Positions 12,301-26,402 of a stretch of DNA of 64,000 nucleotides are shown here, piece by piece. The position numbers and the translations under genes are program-made. The notes below the pieces were generated by a model, which was not told the DNA's origin, did no database searches, and worked only from the letters and a program-made list of their open reading frames with translations. The stretch's first letter is position 1, and each line of letters opens with the position of its first letter. The stretch lies in assembly GCF_047663525.1 (NCBI RefSeq), contig NC_092601.1:15213501-15277500 (forward strand). The letters run 5' to 3'. Origin of the DNA: Anas platyrhynchos. Taxonomy: Eukaryota > Chordata > Aves > Anseriformes > Anatidae.

Positions 12301-15300
12301 CAGTGAGTCACTGGTCTGCTTGGGGCCTCTGGTTTTCCTGGGGTTACAACTACAAGCACGGTCCTAAGGATTTGGAAAAGTTCTTGTGCCAGACGGATAC
12401 CAAGAATTACTGGAAGTGTATTTAGGTTAATGGCTGCAGCAATTAAAATGTTTATGTTATTTGCTACCTCAGGCTGTGGTTACAAGGCAAGTTAAGCAAA
12501 CGTTTGGGTTGCTGCTGCAGGGCCAGCAAGAAGGTACTGACCCATTAAATATCTGCTTCCACTGGACATCTGGTACAGGGGTTTGGTTTATGCTAGTTGT
12601 CTTTAATCTAAACCACGCGTATATGATAGGTCAGTACATGGCAATCAAAACGTTGTATGTTGCAGGATGTGTGGTACGTGCTCCAGAGCACTGTACAAAT
12701 GCTTTTCTGCGTGGGGTAGCCTCTGGATTTCAATAGCTCACTGGGCAGGTCAATGGTAAGTTAACAGCTTTTAGTCCTATTGGCTCTTGATGGGATTTAC
12801 TTTGACTCAGGAAAATGCAGCGTGGCTCAGGCAGGCTTTTTTTCTGCCAAATAATTATTTTCCTATATGTTTTTCCTATTGCTGCTTTAACTGTGCCTGC
12901 TCTGCCTGTTTTAAAGGTTGAGGTGGGGCAGTGCCTGTTCTCCTTCCCTGCTCCCCACACACGCACATTTCGGGGAGTACCACAGCTGGAGACCTTGCAG
13001 TCTGTGCGGTTCGAGTGTGTTTGATACTCAGGTCTTTCACACCAGCAATTCGCCCCGTGTTTAGTCTAGCAGCATTCAAGATTATGGCGAGCAAGTGGAG
13101 CCGGGAGAGGACTTCAGAGATGCTGGAGAAGAAAAGTTATTCCAAGAAACTGATATACTCTCAGGAGCCTCAGGGGCAGCAAAAGAGAGAATAGAAATAG
13201 GTTATCTAAAGCCTAGGCAAATAAAATATTCTTATTATAACTGAATGGGAACCATGCCAGCTCTCTGTAAGCAATATTTCTCTTTGCATCTTGCTCTACC
13301 AGTTAATTGGACATCTATTATTTCATGATTTCAGCAGGAAACATAGCCTGAGTGATGACTTTGGTACCCAGCCCAGCACCACTGTGCACTTTCAGAGCCC
13401 TGCATTGTGGAAGTGCTTCCAGTCACTCTCTGTTCCTTCTCCAAATGCGTACGCGAGCTGTCAGAGCTTCTTGGTGACATTTCCAAGGGACGGCGGCTCC
13501 ACAACATGCTCCTCCAACAGGCAGCTCCCTCTGTGATGCTCAGAACCCTGCGAGGACAGAGGTGGAGGCAGCTTCTCCTTCCCCACCTCCTGCTCCTCTC
13601 CCTGCCCTGCCCGAGGACGAGCTGTGTTTGGGCACTGGGAGGACAGAGCCGTGCTCTCCACAAAGGTATGTGGGAGTCCAGTTGGTCCCCCAGTGCCCAG
13701 TTCTCTCTGCCAGCCTATTTCAGCCACGGTTACATCCAGAAGTGTCTGTGGAAGCAGCTAATTTTAATTCCTCTACCTTTTTTTTTTTTTTTTTTTCATG
13801 ATCATGATTTTGTAAACAAGTTTATTCACCCTTCCCACCTGGCTCTGGGCTTTATCCGCATGCAGCCAGGGAGCACAAACCGAAGTCTGAGCGCAGTCCT
13901 AGCTGCCCGCCCGGATGCTCCTAATGAATTGTTTGCAGGCAAGCTTCAGACCTGCAATTACACTCAGAAATTATTCAGCAAATAGTTTTGAATAATGAAT
14001 CCCTTTGAGAAATTTGAGTTGCTCTGCGGGCAGATTCCAGACGGAGAACATGCTCGGAAGTCTCATTTTTTAACACATTTTCCCCTCTGTTTGCCAAGCC
14101 ATGGGGTTGGCATAGTATCCCTTTCCGATACCTTCACGTAGGACTAAACTGCTCCACCAGGCACATGCGTGGTGCATGCTGAGAGTGCCCACTCGTGTCC
14201 CCTGCTCCAAAACAGAGGCACAGGCACCGTGTGCCCCCAAATCCCCTCATATCCCCCCTTGATGGGGGTCTTCACGTGTAGATGCTACCAGAAGTGCAGA
14301 GCATCAAGGGTTAGGGAGCAGGACCCTGCTGGTTGTCCCCTCTTTCAGCCACCTGTGTGATCTGCAAAATGAGCCTGAAATTGCTGCGGTGCCTTTGGGC
14401 AAGGGGGCTGTAGAAATGTAAAGAGCTGGGAGAGCTCTGGGGGAGAATTTGACATCCTGAGAGCTAAAGGAGGAGGCAAAAGCAGCTTGTGAGGTGAAGT
14501 TTCTGTGGGTTTATTCCAGCTCCCTCCTGCCAGGCTGCGCGGTGAAGCGCGGTGCTGATGGTTTCTGGCTGGGGGATGGAGAGAAGTGACAGGGAAGGCA
14601 GAGCTAAATGACTGACAAGCTTTTGCAGGCTGAGGCTGCTCCATCCGTGTGTCACATCGAGGGGCTGATTACTGCAGAATAAGAAGATGGTCCCTGCCAG
14701 CAGGGAAACCTGAGGGCAAGGAGCTGAGGACATGAGGACGTGTGCGACTTGACACAAGCTCCTGATGGGTAAATATTGGGGCCTGTCACTCACATGGCCC
14801 TAAAGATGCTGTGTCCCCTACAAGCAGCGGGATTCTCCCCTTCATCAGACAAGCCTCATGGGGTCGAGCTGCATCTGAGGGGCTGGGGAACTTTCATGGT
14901 AAAAGAGAGAGATCTGGGAGGCTGTGAGGGGTGTCCTCTTTGTGCGTGGTCTCTTGCAGGTATGGAGATCCATAAAAAAGCAGGTGGCATTGCCACAGCT
15001 GTAGGGTTTGTGCCTCCTCACTTGTTATTCCACAGGACCCATCTCCAGGTCAGGCACCAGCTCTGGGTTGAGTTCCCCTTGAACCAGGGCTGTTTTCCAG
15101 CCTCCTGGGGATCTGCCTCCATGAACACAGCAGCTGCACCTTCCCCACCCCAAAGGGGATGTGGGAGGAGGAGAGGGGACCCACGTTGGGAAAACCACCA
15201 AGGGCCGAGTTACACAAGGCACAGAGATACATGGAGAAACCACTCTGGCAAAACGTTTCTTTCCTCATTTTGCAGACACCGGCAGGCAAGGCCAGCGGCG

Positions 15301-16300
15301 GTGCTGGAGCAAAAGGCTTGCAAACACCCGTGGTTCACGTGCCATGCATTTGCTTGTCCCGTGCCTGTTGCAAGGAGGCAGCATATCTCTGTAAATAGCG
15401 AGGCTCTTCCCTAACCAGGTGCCGGTGTTTGCATATTTGGAGCACTATGGCCACAATCTGTCAGCGGGAGAGCAGCTACGAAGGAAACAGCTCTGGACGT
15501 TCATACGCAAATACCTCAGCCTGGAGGTAGGGCAGGAATACAAATTCACCCGTGTCCCTGCTGGGCTCTCTGCTATTAGGTTTGCAAATTCCTTATTTTT
15601 AGCTGTGTTTGAAAAACACCCCAACCTCCCACAGCCCCATCCGAAGGGGACAGGCGAGACGTGAAATTCCCTTTCTCAGGATGTTTTGCCACCTAGTGCC
15701 CAGCCGGGGAACCTCAGCCACAGCCTGCTCAGGGCAAAAGCACCAGGGGTGGCTTTTTTGGAAGAGCATAAATATTTTCGTAGAGCTAGGTGACATAAGA
15801 GCTTAGATTTAGGACTTCCATGTGTGAGACTCACTGGTAGCCAACAGCACTTACAGGTGTCTCATTTATGATAGACCTCAAAATCCTAAATTGTTCCACT
15901 GTTGTCGTTCCCATCCTGTCTCTGAACAGGTGGTGATGGAAAGAGTGACTTTGTGGTGGAAGAGAGATGACTTTGGACAGAAAATCCTGTCCTAAAGGAG
16001 CCTTTCAGAAGCATTCCTCTGACACCTGGAGGATGCTCCTGGAGAGATGGGCACCTGGGGGGGTGCTGTGCCACCTGGGGAGCCAGGCTGCCTGCTTCCA
16101 CCATCAGCAGTCATCACAGTATCAAGCACTGCGGCTGATTTAACAGCAAGGACAGACAATTGCATGCATGTCCTCCTGCCACTTTGTATTCGCGCTGCCA
16201 AATAACCTGATGCTGTGTGCATCCAATATGACCAAACACTTTTGCTTACAAGGATTAGGTTTGCAAAGCTATTAGCTTCCTAAATACGCCAATAGGTGAC
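9361..16300. other. Non-coding stretch, mixed composition
   Basis: No recognisable coding exon. It holds A or T homopolymers near 10250-10265, 12043-12055 and 13780-13797 and GTT-rich simple sequence near 10202-10245 and 10560-10600. Several frames of 60-210 codons have no family resemblance and are treated as chance. The 13.8-14.0 kb part (AT-rich, with GTAAACAAG) could be regulatory but is not distinctive. Confidence 0.55.
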
Positions 16301-19211
16301 TAATGGCTTCTAAGTGAACCTGAGACATACAAAGGGGCTGAGAAAAGGCAGGAAAAGGTTCAGGGCTTTGTATCACTTAAGAGCTGCAGCTCTCAAGTGT
16401 TTTGAAAGTATATGTTCAATGTCTAATATTCACGTCTAATGAAAAGAAAAACCTGAAAGGAGTACCTGAAATATTTCAATTACTTTATTGATTGGTATTA
16501 TGGAGCATATGTTGCTAAACCTCATTCTGTTGTGGTCCTGCAGCAGCTGAAAAACAGCACCCTTGCCAAGGGTTTTTACAAGCCCTTTATTTATATTCCT
16601 CTGGTTTGCAAAACGCAGCTCTGTGGAGTTCAGCTCATGCCTATCTATTTGTCTTAAAATCGATGTGCCAAAATATCACTGTAGCAAATACACAAATCAT
16701 CTCAAGTAGTGTATTTCTGATGGTCTTAAAAATAGAATAAAAAATTGCAAAGTGTGGTCATCACCAATGGCTGGAGCAAAAATAGAACCATCTCTAGACA
16801 CAATTTTAAAATTATTTTACATGTTACAAGGTCATGCAAAGTGCAGTTTTGCTGTTTGCTTTATAAGTTCAGGTATTGGAGGAGTCTCGTTCATAGCAGA
16901 AGAAAGGTTTTTCTCCCCATTAATGAAAGCTGACATAAGTAATGAAATCCACGTCTCTGACCTGTGGGAGACACCAAGCTTGTGCATGGGGAGGATGCTG
17001 CAGTTCAAAATCACCATGAAGTCATGAGAAAATCTCAAATTGCTTTTATCTCCAGCTGGGAAATTGGGCAAAATCTGGAATTTCCTTACAGCTTACAGAA
17101 TTAATTGTCAACACAGGCCAGCTATAAATAATTTAAGTTCCACTTAGATAGAATGAAGATTCCAGTATCTCATCAAGTCATCATGAAGATAATCAGCTTG
17201 TGTCCTGTTCCATCGCAAATCCCTGTGGAAATCCCCTTTGTCTTCCTCGAGACATGGTGCTGTAGTCTCTAGGCAAGCAGGCGGGGGATGCAGGGCAGCG
17301 ATTCTGCTGAGGCATCAGCTGGATTTCAAAGCTGGATTCTGAAAAACAGCCCTCTCAATTTGTCTATCTGATGTATGCTACAGAAGCATGGGAATTAAAT
17401 TTAATGGCCTTTCTTTATAGAGTCTAGAGGCCGACTAATTTTAATGCTGGATTCTTTTCAAGATGGTTTTTAATTTGACATTTCTTTTTAAATGGGGATG
17501 CTTACAGAATGGCAATGTGATTCAGAGATGGGGTAGGAATCCTGAGCTGTTGCTTCAGAGCTGGAAGAAGACAAAACATGATGAACCATCACTTTGGGTA
17601 TTTCAGAATTCACTCTCAGGACACTAGGGTGTCTTTAGAGCACAGTGGTGTACTTCCAGCTTCTCAGTAGGCCTAACGAGGTATCACTTTGCAGCAGCAG
17701 ACCTAGGAAGACACATGACTTCCTACTCATTTCATATCATCTTAGGGATCTCTGCACCGACAATATCATGGAAAAGATTATTACTTCTTCAAGAGCCACA
17801 GTGATATGTGGCAGCGGAGATTAAATCCGGATATCAAATGTACAAGGCACGTAACTGAAAGCAGTCCTGCAAAAAGATTAGGGTGAAGCCATTTAGCAGA
17901 GACCAGTACCAGTCTGGCATCTTCTTGTTAGAACAGTTTGTAGCTTCATGTTACTCAGAGGCTAACGCAGCTGGTAATTCTCTAGGAGCAACGTATGACT
18001 ATTTGGGAAATCTTTATCTACTCTACGAAACTTGGAAGGAAAGGATTAAGGTCATGTATTCTTTATAAGAATGCTCTGGGGCCTACTCCTGCAAAAGGAA
18101 AGTGCCTTTGAAGAGAGTGGGGACTGAGCAGGGGGTAAGTCTGTGAAATACTGGAGGCCAGGGCTTAGTAGGGGGGTGTTGGAAATCCCTGCAGACCTCA
18201 GGGCCATGGGGCAGCCAGGGCATGGGAGTCCACCTCTGTGAAGAGGTGGAAGGGCCCAGTGCTTTGGTGCGTGCCAGAGATGAGGCCTGGAGCCACCAAA
18301 GAGCACGAGGATTAGGCATGTTGGAAGCCCAGCACGTCAGCTGATGTGAATCCATCAGGGAGGCCTTTGCGAAGGCTTCGTGCATATCATATGCATGGCT
18401 TTACTTTAATTCCTTCTTCTGAATGGGTCCCATGCTCTTGACAGTGTGGGTAGAGGAGGAGCTGGTTCAAAGCATCAAAAGCAGTTGCTTAACTTTTCTG
18501 TTGGATGTTCCCTTGTGTTTGCATTTCTTGGAAGAAGGATAAATGTGCACATAGCATTTCCTAGTTAAAAGCTAGCATGGGCTTCCTCTCCTTTTACCAG
18601 AAGAGAATATGTGCACCCTACTTTGCTATTTTCTTTGAAGACTGCAGACAGAAAGAGACTGTGGAAGAGGGTCTCAGACCCGTCTGTGCTCCAGTGGGAC
18701 AGACTGTGTGAGACGCAGCCAGTAGCTCTCCTGCATTTTGAAGATGCTTTTGTTTGTCCTGCACGCTGACAGTCCCACGGTGCAGCCTGACTCTGCTCTG
18801 CCTTTCCTGAGACATCCGTCACTTGTGTCTCTCAGAAAAAACAAAAGGCAAGATTTCAATCCCTCCATTTCTCAGTTGTTTCTGTTGACACAGTAGATGG
18901 TGCCACAATGTAATGCATTTATTTGCATGGTTTCTTATCTGGAGGCTTTTTCTGTTTCCTTCGAGGACTACACATGCCTTATTAGGCATCATAATTCCTA
19001 TCTTTCCCCCTTTTTAAAGAGTTTTTTGTTGTTGTTGTTTTTGAGATCTTAAATATTATCTCAGGATGTAATTTGTACCCTGAATTTTTCCCAATTTTCC
19101 TCATGCTATCTAATTAGTATCACTTTTAGAGTACAAACATTTAAGAAGAAATGAAATTCTGATAACTCACATTCAAATTTACATAATAGTGTTGGATTGC
19201 TGGATTTTCTC

Positions 19212-19242
<31 letters not shown>

Positions 19243-20400
19243 AGTAAAATACAAAATACAGTGCTCAGATTTTATATCAGGCCAGCATCTACTGTTGGAA
19301 AAACTGTATGGAGCATGTGGTTTTGGAGAATGAATATTGCAAGCGAGTGCTCAGCATTCTTGGTCACATCTTGAGGGGAGTCTCGGATCTCCATTTTCCA
19401 AGTGCTTGGCAGTGTCTCTGCAGGCACTGAGATATCCACTGCTGGTTTTATCCATGGCAAGGATGTCAGAATAGCTAATTTCTTGCAACCAGAACTGACA
19501 GCAGAGAGACAAATGGTGACCTTCATTTCTAGCTTAGATGTCTTCTTCTGCATCAGCCTGAAAATGAGAACACCTTCTGTGTCTCGTAAACGCTTTGATA
19601 ATTCAGGCTGACAATTTGTCTGCAAAAGCCGGGGAAAAAAATAAGAGGAGGCTTATGGTTCTGTGGCCTTATGGTCAAAATGCAATACTTCATTCCTGAT
19701 CCTTTGTTTGCTTTTTTGTTGGAAGTTTCACCTGCGGAGCATTTGGTTTTCTGGGTCTCAAAGCACAGTTTTCCTTCAGCAGGCTGTTTAAATATTTACC
19801 TCCCCTGCCCTTCCCATCTCACCATACTTCAAACTGGAGAAGGGAACATTTATCCAGCGGCAGACTGGAAGATGCTTTGTCTGAGCGAGTAACAAATATT
19901 TGCAGTTGAATAAAGACTGGAGCTCTCGGTCGCTGGGAACACGTATTTCAGCCTCAATTTGGAATAGGTGATGAGGTGATTACCGAACCCTGGTTGCCAT
20001 GGGGAAGGGAGGAGGGTGATTGCTTTTTGATTGAAGAAACTGCGAGGCACCTACGGTAACTTATTACTAACACACACTCAAGGTGCACTTGCCATCGATG
20101 CATCTGACGGAGAGCAGCCGTCCGTCTTGCTCATGTCTAAGGAGTCAGCTTTCGCAGCGTTAGTTATTGGCGATGAAGGTCAGATTTCCACAGCTGGCCG
20201 TTCCTGTCGCATCCCTCGGATTTTGTGTGGCTGTGGGAGTGATTCCCTCCGGGGCGGGTGATTGAATTTGTGAGCGAGGCCGGGCGGTACGGGGGTGCTC
20301 ACAAATCAAACAGGCAGCTGGCCACGTACAGCGAGTTGCTTCAGCAGCGCCCGGCGCAAGGCAGCGATGTGAAATGAGAAGTGGAGGCTGAGGTCTATTA
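16301..20400. other. AT-rich non-coding stretch
   Basis: Clearly lower GC than its surroundings, with short frames only and no recognised protein family. It includes a GTT repeat near 19028-19041 and a (CT)n-(T)n tract at about 19208-19241. It could contain old transposon remnants, but no terminal repeats, target-site duplications or reverse-transcriptase motifs were seen. Confidence 0.5.
19208..19241. repeat. (CT)n followed by (T)n tract
   Basis: About seven CT dinucleotides run directly into about 20 T residues. A simple-sequence tract, expected to vary in length between individuals. Confidence 0.9.
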
Positions 20401-21943
20401 AACACGTCAGATTATTGAGCTGGTGGGCTGGGGAGCAACTCCTGCAACTCCTTCACATTCAAAAATCTTTGGAGAAAAGCTGCGTTGGTGTGGTTTATGA
20501 GGTGACAAAGGGCACGGCTTGGTCTGCAAAAGCAGCACCAGACTGTGGCAGGGATGGGGCTGAGCATGTCAGGAGCATAACGGAGGGGCTGGGGCAAGGG
20601 TGGTGGCTGCTCTCTGCTGGTGCTGAGAAGTGCTGAGCGCCTTCATCCTGCTCTATCCCCTCTCCTGCATGGCATGGCTAAGGGCTGTGCTTGGCATCTT
20701 GTTTCTGTCGAAAAAAGAGAAGCATTTTGGGTGCAACCATTAACAATATTGGCTAACTCAATCCTTCTTTACCAGTTGGCCCTGTACTGCATGCAAGTAC
20801 CAGGCCAGCTTGTTTGCCCAATTTCAGCGTGGGTTTCCACCCTGCTTAGTGCTTCCCATGCTGGAAGCAGCCACCAAGTAGCCAGAGTCTTTGGGATGCC
20901 ACTTAATTCTCTTATCCTTGTCCTTAATGATCAGACAGCGGTGGAGCCACATCACAGTAATTGTATTCATCTCCTTCTCTGCTTTTCCTTGTAAATTTGT
21001 TCCTTGCATTTGTTTCTGGATGGCAGATGTGTTAATGGATGGCTAGTTTCAATGTGTTTATCTTTCTTGTGCTGTGCATTTTGGATATATAAGCGGTGAG
21101 AAGAGATAAGCACATAGAAACCACTTCTGCATTAATGCGAGCAATTCAGAGATTATAAATATATATGAGAGAAATTCTGTGCTTATGAGTATATTTTAAT
21201 GTTTTGTTTAATGCATTGACTCTCTGGGGACGAGACAAGAAAAAAAAAACACCTCATTTGTATAATTTAAGCGGCTGGCAATAAAAATAGGAGCAAAGAA
21301 AGGACAAATTAAATATCCATGCTTTCAAATATATGCAGATAGCTTGCCTTTGAGGGGCCAGCCCTTGCAGCGGGGTCCTACAGCTTCAGCCCAGCCTTTC
21401 CTGGACTGAAGCCTTGCACTGTGATGCCTATGGGACCCGGCATCTCCCTGGGGTGGCAGGACAGAGGCAAGTCAAGTCCCAGCATGTACAAGGGAATGAG
21501 GGGGACATGGGGAGAGCTGCTTGGGGTTTTCCCTCTGCGAGGGCTATGGAAAGGACAGCAGGGACTGCCAAAGCCAGTTGTGCTCCCCTTCCCCCTGGGT
21601 GGACGGCAGGCCTCACGTACTAAGGAGGATAAAGGGTAAGTCATAATGAATAAGAGATTCATCCAGTTCCCATGTTGGCTCTCTGGTTCTTGGAGCTCCT
21701 CCTAGCAGAGGAGGCACATGTGCACTTCCCTAAGCACATTTCTTTATGTTCTTTCTTTCTTTCTACTTCACCACCTTAGCTGTTTTCAGGTCTGTATGTG
21801 TCCAGCTCTTTGTTTAGGGTCACACTCCACGGTCTCACCCCTTTAGTTGCAGATTTCTTTTATTCCAGCACAGCATGCCAAGGAATAATAATCATGCAAA
21901 ATAATGCTTAACTTTTCTCACAGTTAAGAAAGGTCTTGGGAAA

Positions 21944-21962
21944 ACAAAACAAAACAAAACAA
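21944..21962. repeat. (AAAAC)n microsatellite
   Basis: About four consecutive AAAAC units preceding CCCCAGC. Short simple sequence with no associated element visible. Confidence 0.85.
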
Positions 21963-22874
21963 CCCCAGCAATAATCTATCAAAACATTCCCCATGGGCAA
22001 AAGCTGCTTAACTGAGCACGCTTACGCTTATCAGCAAAAACTAAACACTACTTTTCTCTTTCTCACTCCTTTTGAGCCCTTTTCATCAGCAGAACACATC
22101 TCTGTCCCCACAGAGCAGGAGGCAGACCTTCCTCAAAGAGCGCCATGCCCTGAGGATTTCCTCCAGTCGTTTCCAATTGCAGACCTGGAAAAGGTCTCTG
22201 GATTATTGGCCATACCTCTGTGCTACAAGATCAGGCAGCGAGTGATGCCTCTGACTGCCTGGCTTATTCAGTGCTTCGAGTCTGCAGATAAGAAGTCCAA
22301 GATCTGGCTGTTGGGTTGCGCTGTAGCCCTGCAGCCAGATGAAGAGGGAGATTTCCCCGTGTCCTGGTGGTTCTCTCTTGGCAGAGGGCAAGGAGGTGGA
22401 GCTGCTCCTTCACCACCACCTGGACCCCTGCCCCTGTCACTGCCCCAGCTTTCCCAAGTTTTGCTTATTGCTCGCTGGAGCTAAAGGTTCAGGAAAGGGT
22501 TTGCTGTTGCTAGGAGTTCTGGCTTCCAGTTCTGGCATTGTGCCCTGCACAAAAGCTTTGCTGTTTCCATGACAATTATGTCAGCGTTCTGGCTTCTGGG
22601 CTATCCTGCCTTGACTTTGGAAAGGGAACATGGGAGATGGGATCAAGAAGAGAATTCTTGTGTTCTGCTTTAAAGAGAAGACACCCCCACCCTAACCAGC
22701 CTTCCTGCACTGTGCTTCCAGATGCAGACCCAAGGCTGTGGATGGTTTCTCTTTTGGGACACGTGTCTGTGTGGATCCATTGCACTCTCCTGCAGTCTGG
22801 ATGTGCCTGTCCCATGTGACATGATATTATCTAAGCCACAAATTTCCATTCACAACCTGTGGCCACACAGATAT

Positions 22875-22878
<4 letters not shown>

Positions 22879-22905
<27 letters not shown>

Positions 22906-22936
22906 AGGGACCATGCTGTTTTCATATGCCTTTATT
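22879..22936 (-). repeat. T27 tract with reverse-strand AATAAA; possible retrocopy 3' end
   Basis: On the minus strand an AATAAA hexamer (22931-22936) is followed 25 bases later by an uninterrupted run of 27 A (22905-22879). That is the spacing of a polyadenylated mRNA 3' end copied into the genome. The minus-strand sequence before it (higher coordinates, to about 23300) shows a 91-codon frame with no recognised family. No target-site duplication was found, so a simple poly(T) expansion beside a chance hexamer is also possible. Confidence 0.35.
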
Positions 22937-25900
22937 GGCAGAGAAGTATATTTATATATAAATATTGATTATTCCTCAAGTGTGCAAGAAAAGCCCATAG
23001 AGATGGAAACCCATTTCAGCTTCATTATCTTATTTTTCACTGCAAGAGGCTGGTGCATTGGTTCCAGAAAATGGTGACCACAAGAAGAGGCTTCACATCC
23101 AACACAGTGAATGGATGGGAGATTCCCTGGAGGACCCAGTTGCCCATTTTGGCCCCCCAGGGTCCCTGTGGAACAAGGAGGTTCCTGAAAACCATCCAGC
23201 CTTGAGACTGGAAGGTTACCCCAAAACAGTAATGAGCATTTCACCTTTCTGCAGGGAGAAAAATGAACACATTGCAGTTCAGACCTCTTGGAAAGATCTA
23301 ATGTGGTATTTATTTCAGGTATAAATTTGGATATATAAAAATGGCACCTTTGTTCTCAGCCTGCAGCGCTGGATCCAGCTCTGACTTGTAAATTAGGAGT
23401 GGATCCTTTAAGTCAGTGGAATTACGGCAGCCGATATGACAGCAGCCTCACCTTGACAGTATTTCGTTCACCGTGGGCCTCGCTGCAAGCTCCTGCTGGT
23501 ATAAATCAGAGGAAACGCTGCTGAAGTCAACCCTGGTGGAGAGGGAATGAAAGAGAAGGCAATCTGTGTGTTTTCAGGCAGCAGATAACGTCTGCACGCC
23601 CTCCTGCCACAAAGGAGGCTTGGGCATGCATCACGGGGGAGGCAGCATCCCGCCGCCTCGCTGAGCACTCGGGTCCGTGCTGAAATGATGGCACCAAAAA
23701 CATCTGAGCACCAACCCCAGGCTGGAGACAGGGCTCAGAAGACCTGTGCGTGGTGCTTGCTGTGATGCTTTCCCCACCCGCATCCCCTCCTGCTCTCCAA
23801 GGAGTGGGCTGAGGATTTAGGAGGATTTTTGCTGCTTTTCTCTGCCTGTTGCACATCCTCTCCTTGAGGCATTCCTGCCAGAGGCTGTGCCAGGTCATTA
23901 GATTTTGAAGGAGAACATCCCAGCCTTCACTGAGACTTTATGAGTCAGCCCACTCCGAGTGCTGATCCACGCTGTGAGGCTGTGTAGGAACTCTGTGTTT
24001 TCTCCTGTGCTACACAGACCCCAAAAGAACAGCCTAAACAGGCAGAACTGCTGGATGGAGCCTCAGGAAAGGCAGGGTCAGCTCTCGGCGCAGCTCGTGG
24101 CTGAGTCACCACGGCTTGGGCAATTACGCTGATGTCTCAGGTGCAGGTCCCAGTACCTGTGGCTGGATGAGCACGTTCCTGCTGGAAATAATCTTCCTCT
24201 GGGCACGTGTCTTGTGAGATCCTTGGGCTGCCTCTGGTACCGATTACTGCAGATTTAATGGTGTTATTAGTTTAGCTGGTCAGACCTTTATCAGGACAGA
24301 TTAGCAGGTGTATGGGAGCTGTAATATCCTTGGCAGCACTATTTCTTCCCCAGTAATTGCCTTAAGATGGTTTCATCTCGCTGTCTGGGTTTGCTTTTCT
24401 TTCATTCCTTTTTTTTTTTTTTTTTAATTCTTTCACTTATTTCCTGAATGTTGTGCCACGTTTTCCTTCCTCACGCTGAGAAATAACAGCTCACGATGTG
24501 TGAGCAACAGATAATGGGGTACGTCTACCCAAGCGCTCGTTCGCACAGATCTTTAATTCAGCAGCCCTGTGGCAAGTGGCTGAGGAGAGGGAAGTGGTGG
24601 CTGACTGCAAATACCTCAAGTGGAAACTGAAAAAAGGCAAAAAGGCTGGGCAGCATCTGTGGCAGTGGCATGTCTGCACAGACACCAAGAGACACGGGGG
24701 CAGCATCATCTCGGGGCCATCCCAGCCACCCTCCTCAAGCTCCCCCTCACCGCAGTGATCAGAAATGATGGCTGGTTCAATTTTTCCATCCTCCTTGGTG
24801 CTCGGAGGTGCAGAGCTGCTTGGACGAGTACCAGAACCCCACCTCCTGCAGAGGCCGGGAGAGGCCAAGCGGGCAGGCACACAGGACAGGCAGGGCCAGG
24901 GCATCAGCAGTGCTGACTGCTCACTTCTCTGCAAATTGGACCCAGAGAGCCTGGCACGGTGCTGCGATTGGGAAATGCCTGTCTGATTAAGGAATGATTA
25001 AGGCTTGGCTATTCCATCCTGTCCTGCACACAGCGTCTTGTGCTCCACAGCATCTGCCTGTTGTCATAAAAACTGAGAGAGACAGGGGCGAGGCACATGG
25101 GGACAAGCTATTAATTCCTGGGTCTTTTAGAAGCTCAGGTGCAGAAATATTTCTTGTGGATGTTTTAAAACACAGCCTCCTTGGATAATTACCCTCCCCC
25201 CTTAGTCTGCAACACGAACCAGCTGTTTTATTCAGAGTGCAAAGAGGTAAGAGGAAAAGGTTGGGCATGGAAAACCTTTGAAATCAAGGGCTGTGCTATA
25301 ACTCTGTGGGATTCCCATGCAGTGAAGATGACCACGAGGTAAGCAGGGCCCCTGCTCTGGTCCCTTCGCTCGTGTGCTCCAGGCTCTGCTTTCTTCTGGG
25401 GGTTTCTTGCAGTCAGCAAAACACCAAGTAGGAAGACTCTGGTCTAGATTCCTCCCTTGGAAAAAATGTTCTCTGCAAGTGCTGAATCTGCCTTTATTGC
25501 TGAAATATTTTTAAATGATTACTTTAATAAAATATTAATGAAATAAGTGATGAGACTGCCTCATAACCTTCAGCGAGCGGTACCCCTGTAAGGCAGAAAG
25601 CACCGTCCTTTCCTCTCCAGAGAACACTTACCCCAACGCAGTTCTCCCTCTGCCCCAGATCAGGTTTTCCCAGCTGATCCAAGCTCAGAGTGAAATCCCA
25701 AAATTAGGGCAGCCAGGAGCCTCTGTTGCAGGCTGGCGAGGAAGTGTGGGAGCAGGCAGCAGCATGAGCCTGCGCTGCTTTGCAGCTGCCTTGGGTTAGC
25801 GCTGAGTCCCGGGACTTCACCTAAAGATGTTCAGCAGGCAGAGAAAGCAAGTGCTGCAGCTTCTGTGCTCCAGGGGCTGACCTAACCAGTACTCATTCAT

Positions 25901-26366
25901 TCCTACGGAGTTTGGGAAAGTCTTACACAATTTCCATGTCTGCCAGGCAAGCAGCACTTCTGTGGATGCTGACTCTTTCCTGAAGGGCTCCGGTGATCTC
26001 TTTTGGCTGTACCTGCTCATAGCTGCTCTTGTTTGTTCTCCTGGCAGCCTCTGGTGATTTGTTTTTATGCTGAATATAATTACAAAGCTAAACTGAGCTA
26101 CACTGATTTTCCCCAGAAAATTTGCGCTGGTAGTTTTCTGCTTACAACAACAGGGACATCACCAAACACTGGAAGCTCGGGCATCTCCTGCACTCTCCCA
26201 CTCTCCCTATTTGTTTAATTCTTTCAAGTCAGGACAGGTGTTGGTGTATGGGATGTGCTGTGGTGTGGGAGGAGACCCCAGAGCCATACTCAGGGCTGCT
26301 GGTGTTGCAGATAACTCACCAGCAAGATTTCGAGTCCCAGCATCAATGAGTGTAACATGCAACGTG

Positions 26367-26402
26367 CCATCAGGCAGGAGTTTCCCATCAGGCAGGAGTT
26401 TC
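26367..26402. repeat. Two-copy 18-bp perfect tandem repeat
   Basis: The unit CCATCAGGCAGGAGTTTC occurs at 26367-26384 and again, identical, at 26385-26402. A third degenerate start (CCGTC) follows. Recent slippage duplication. Confidence 0.9.

Noticed and set aside
16832-17071. 79-codon minus-strand frame in the AT-rich stretch
   Set aside because: No recognised domain, splice context or retroelement motif; length is within chance.
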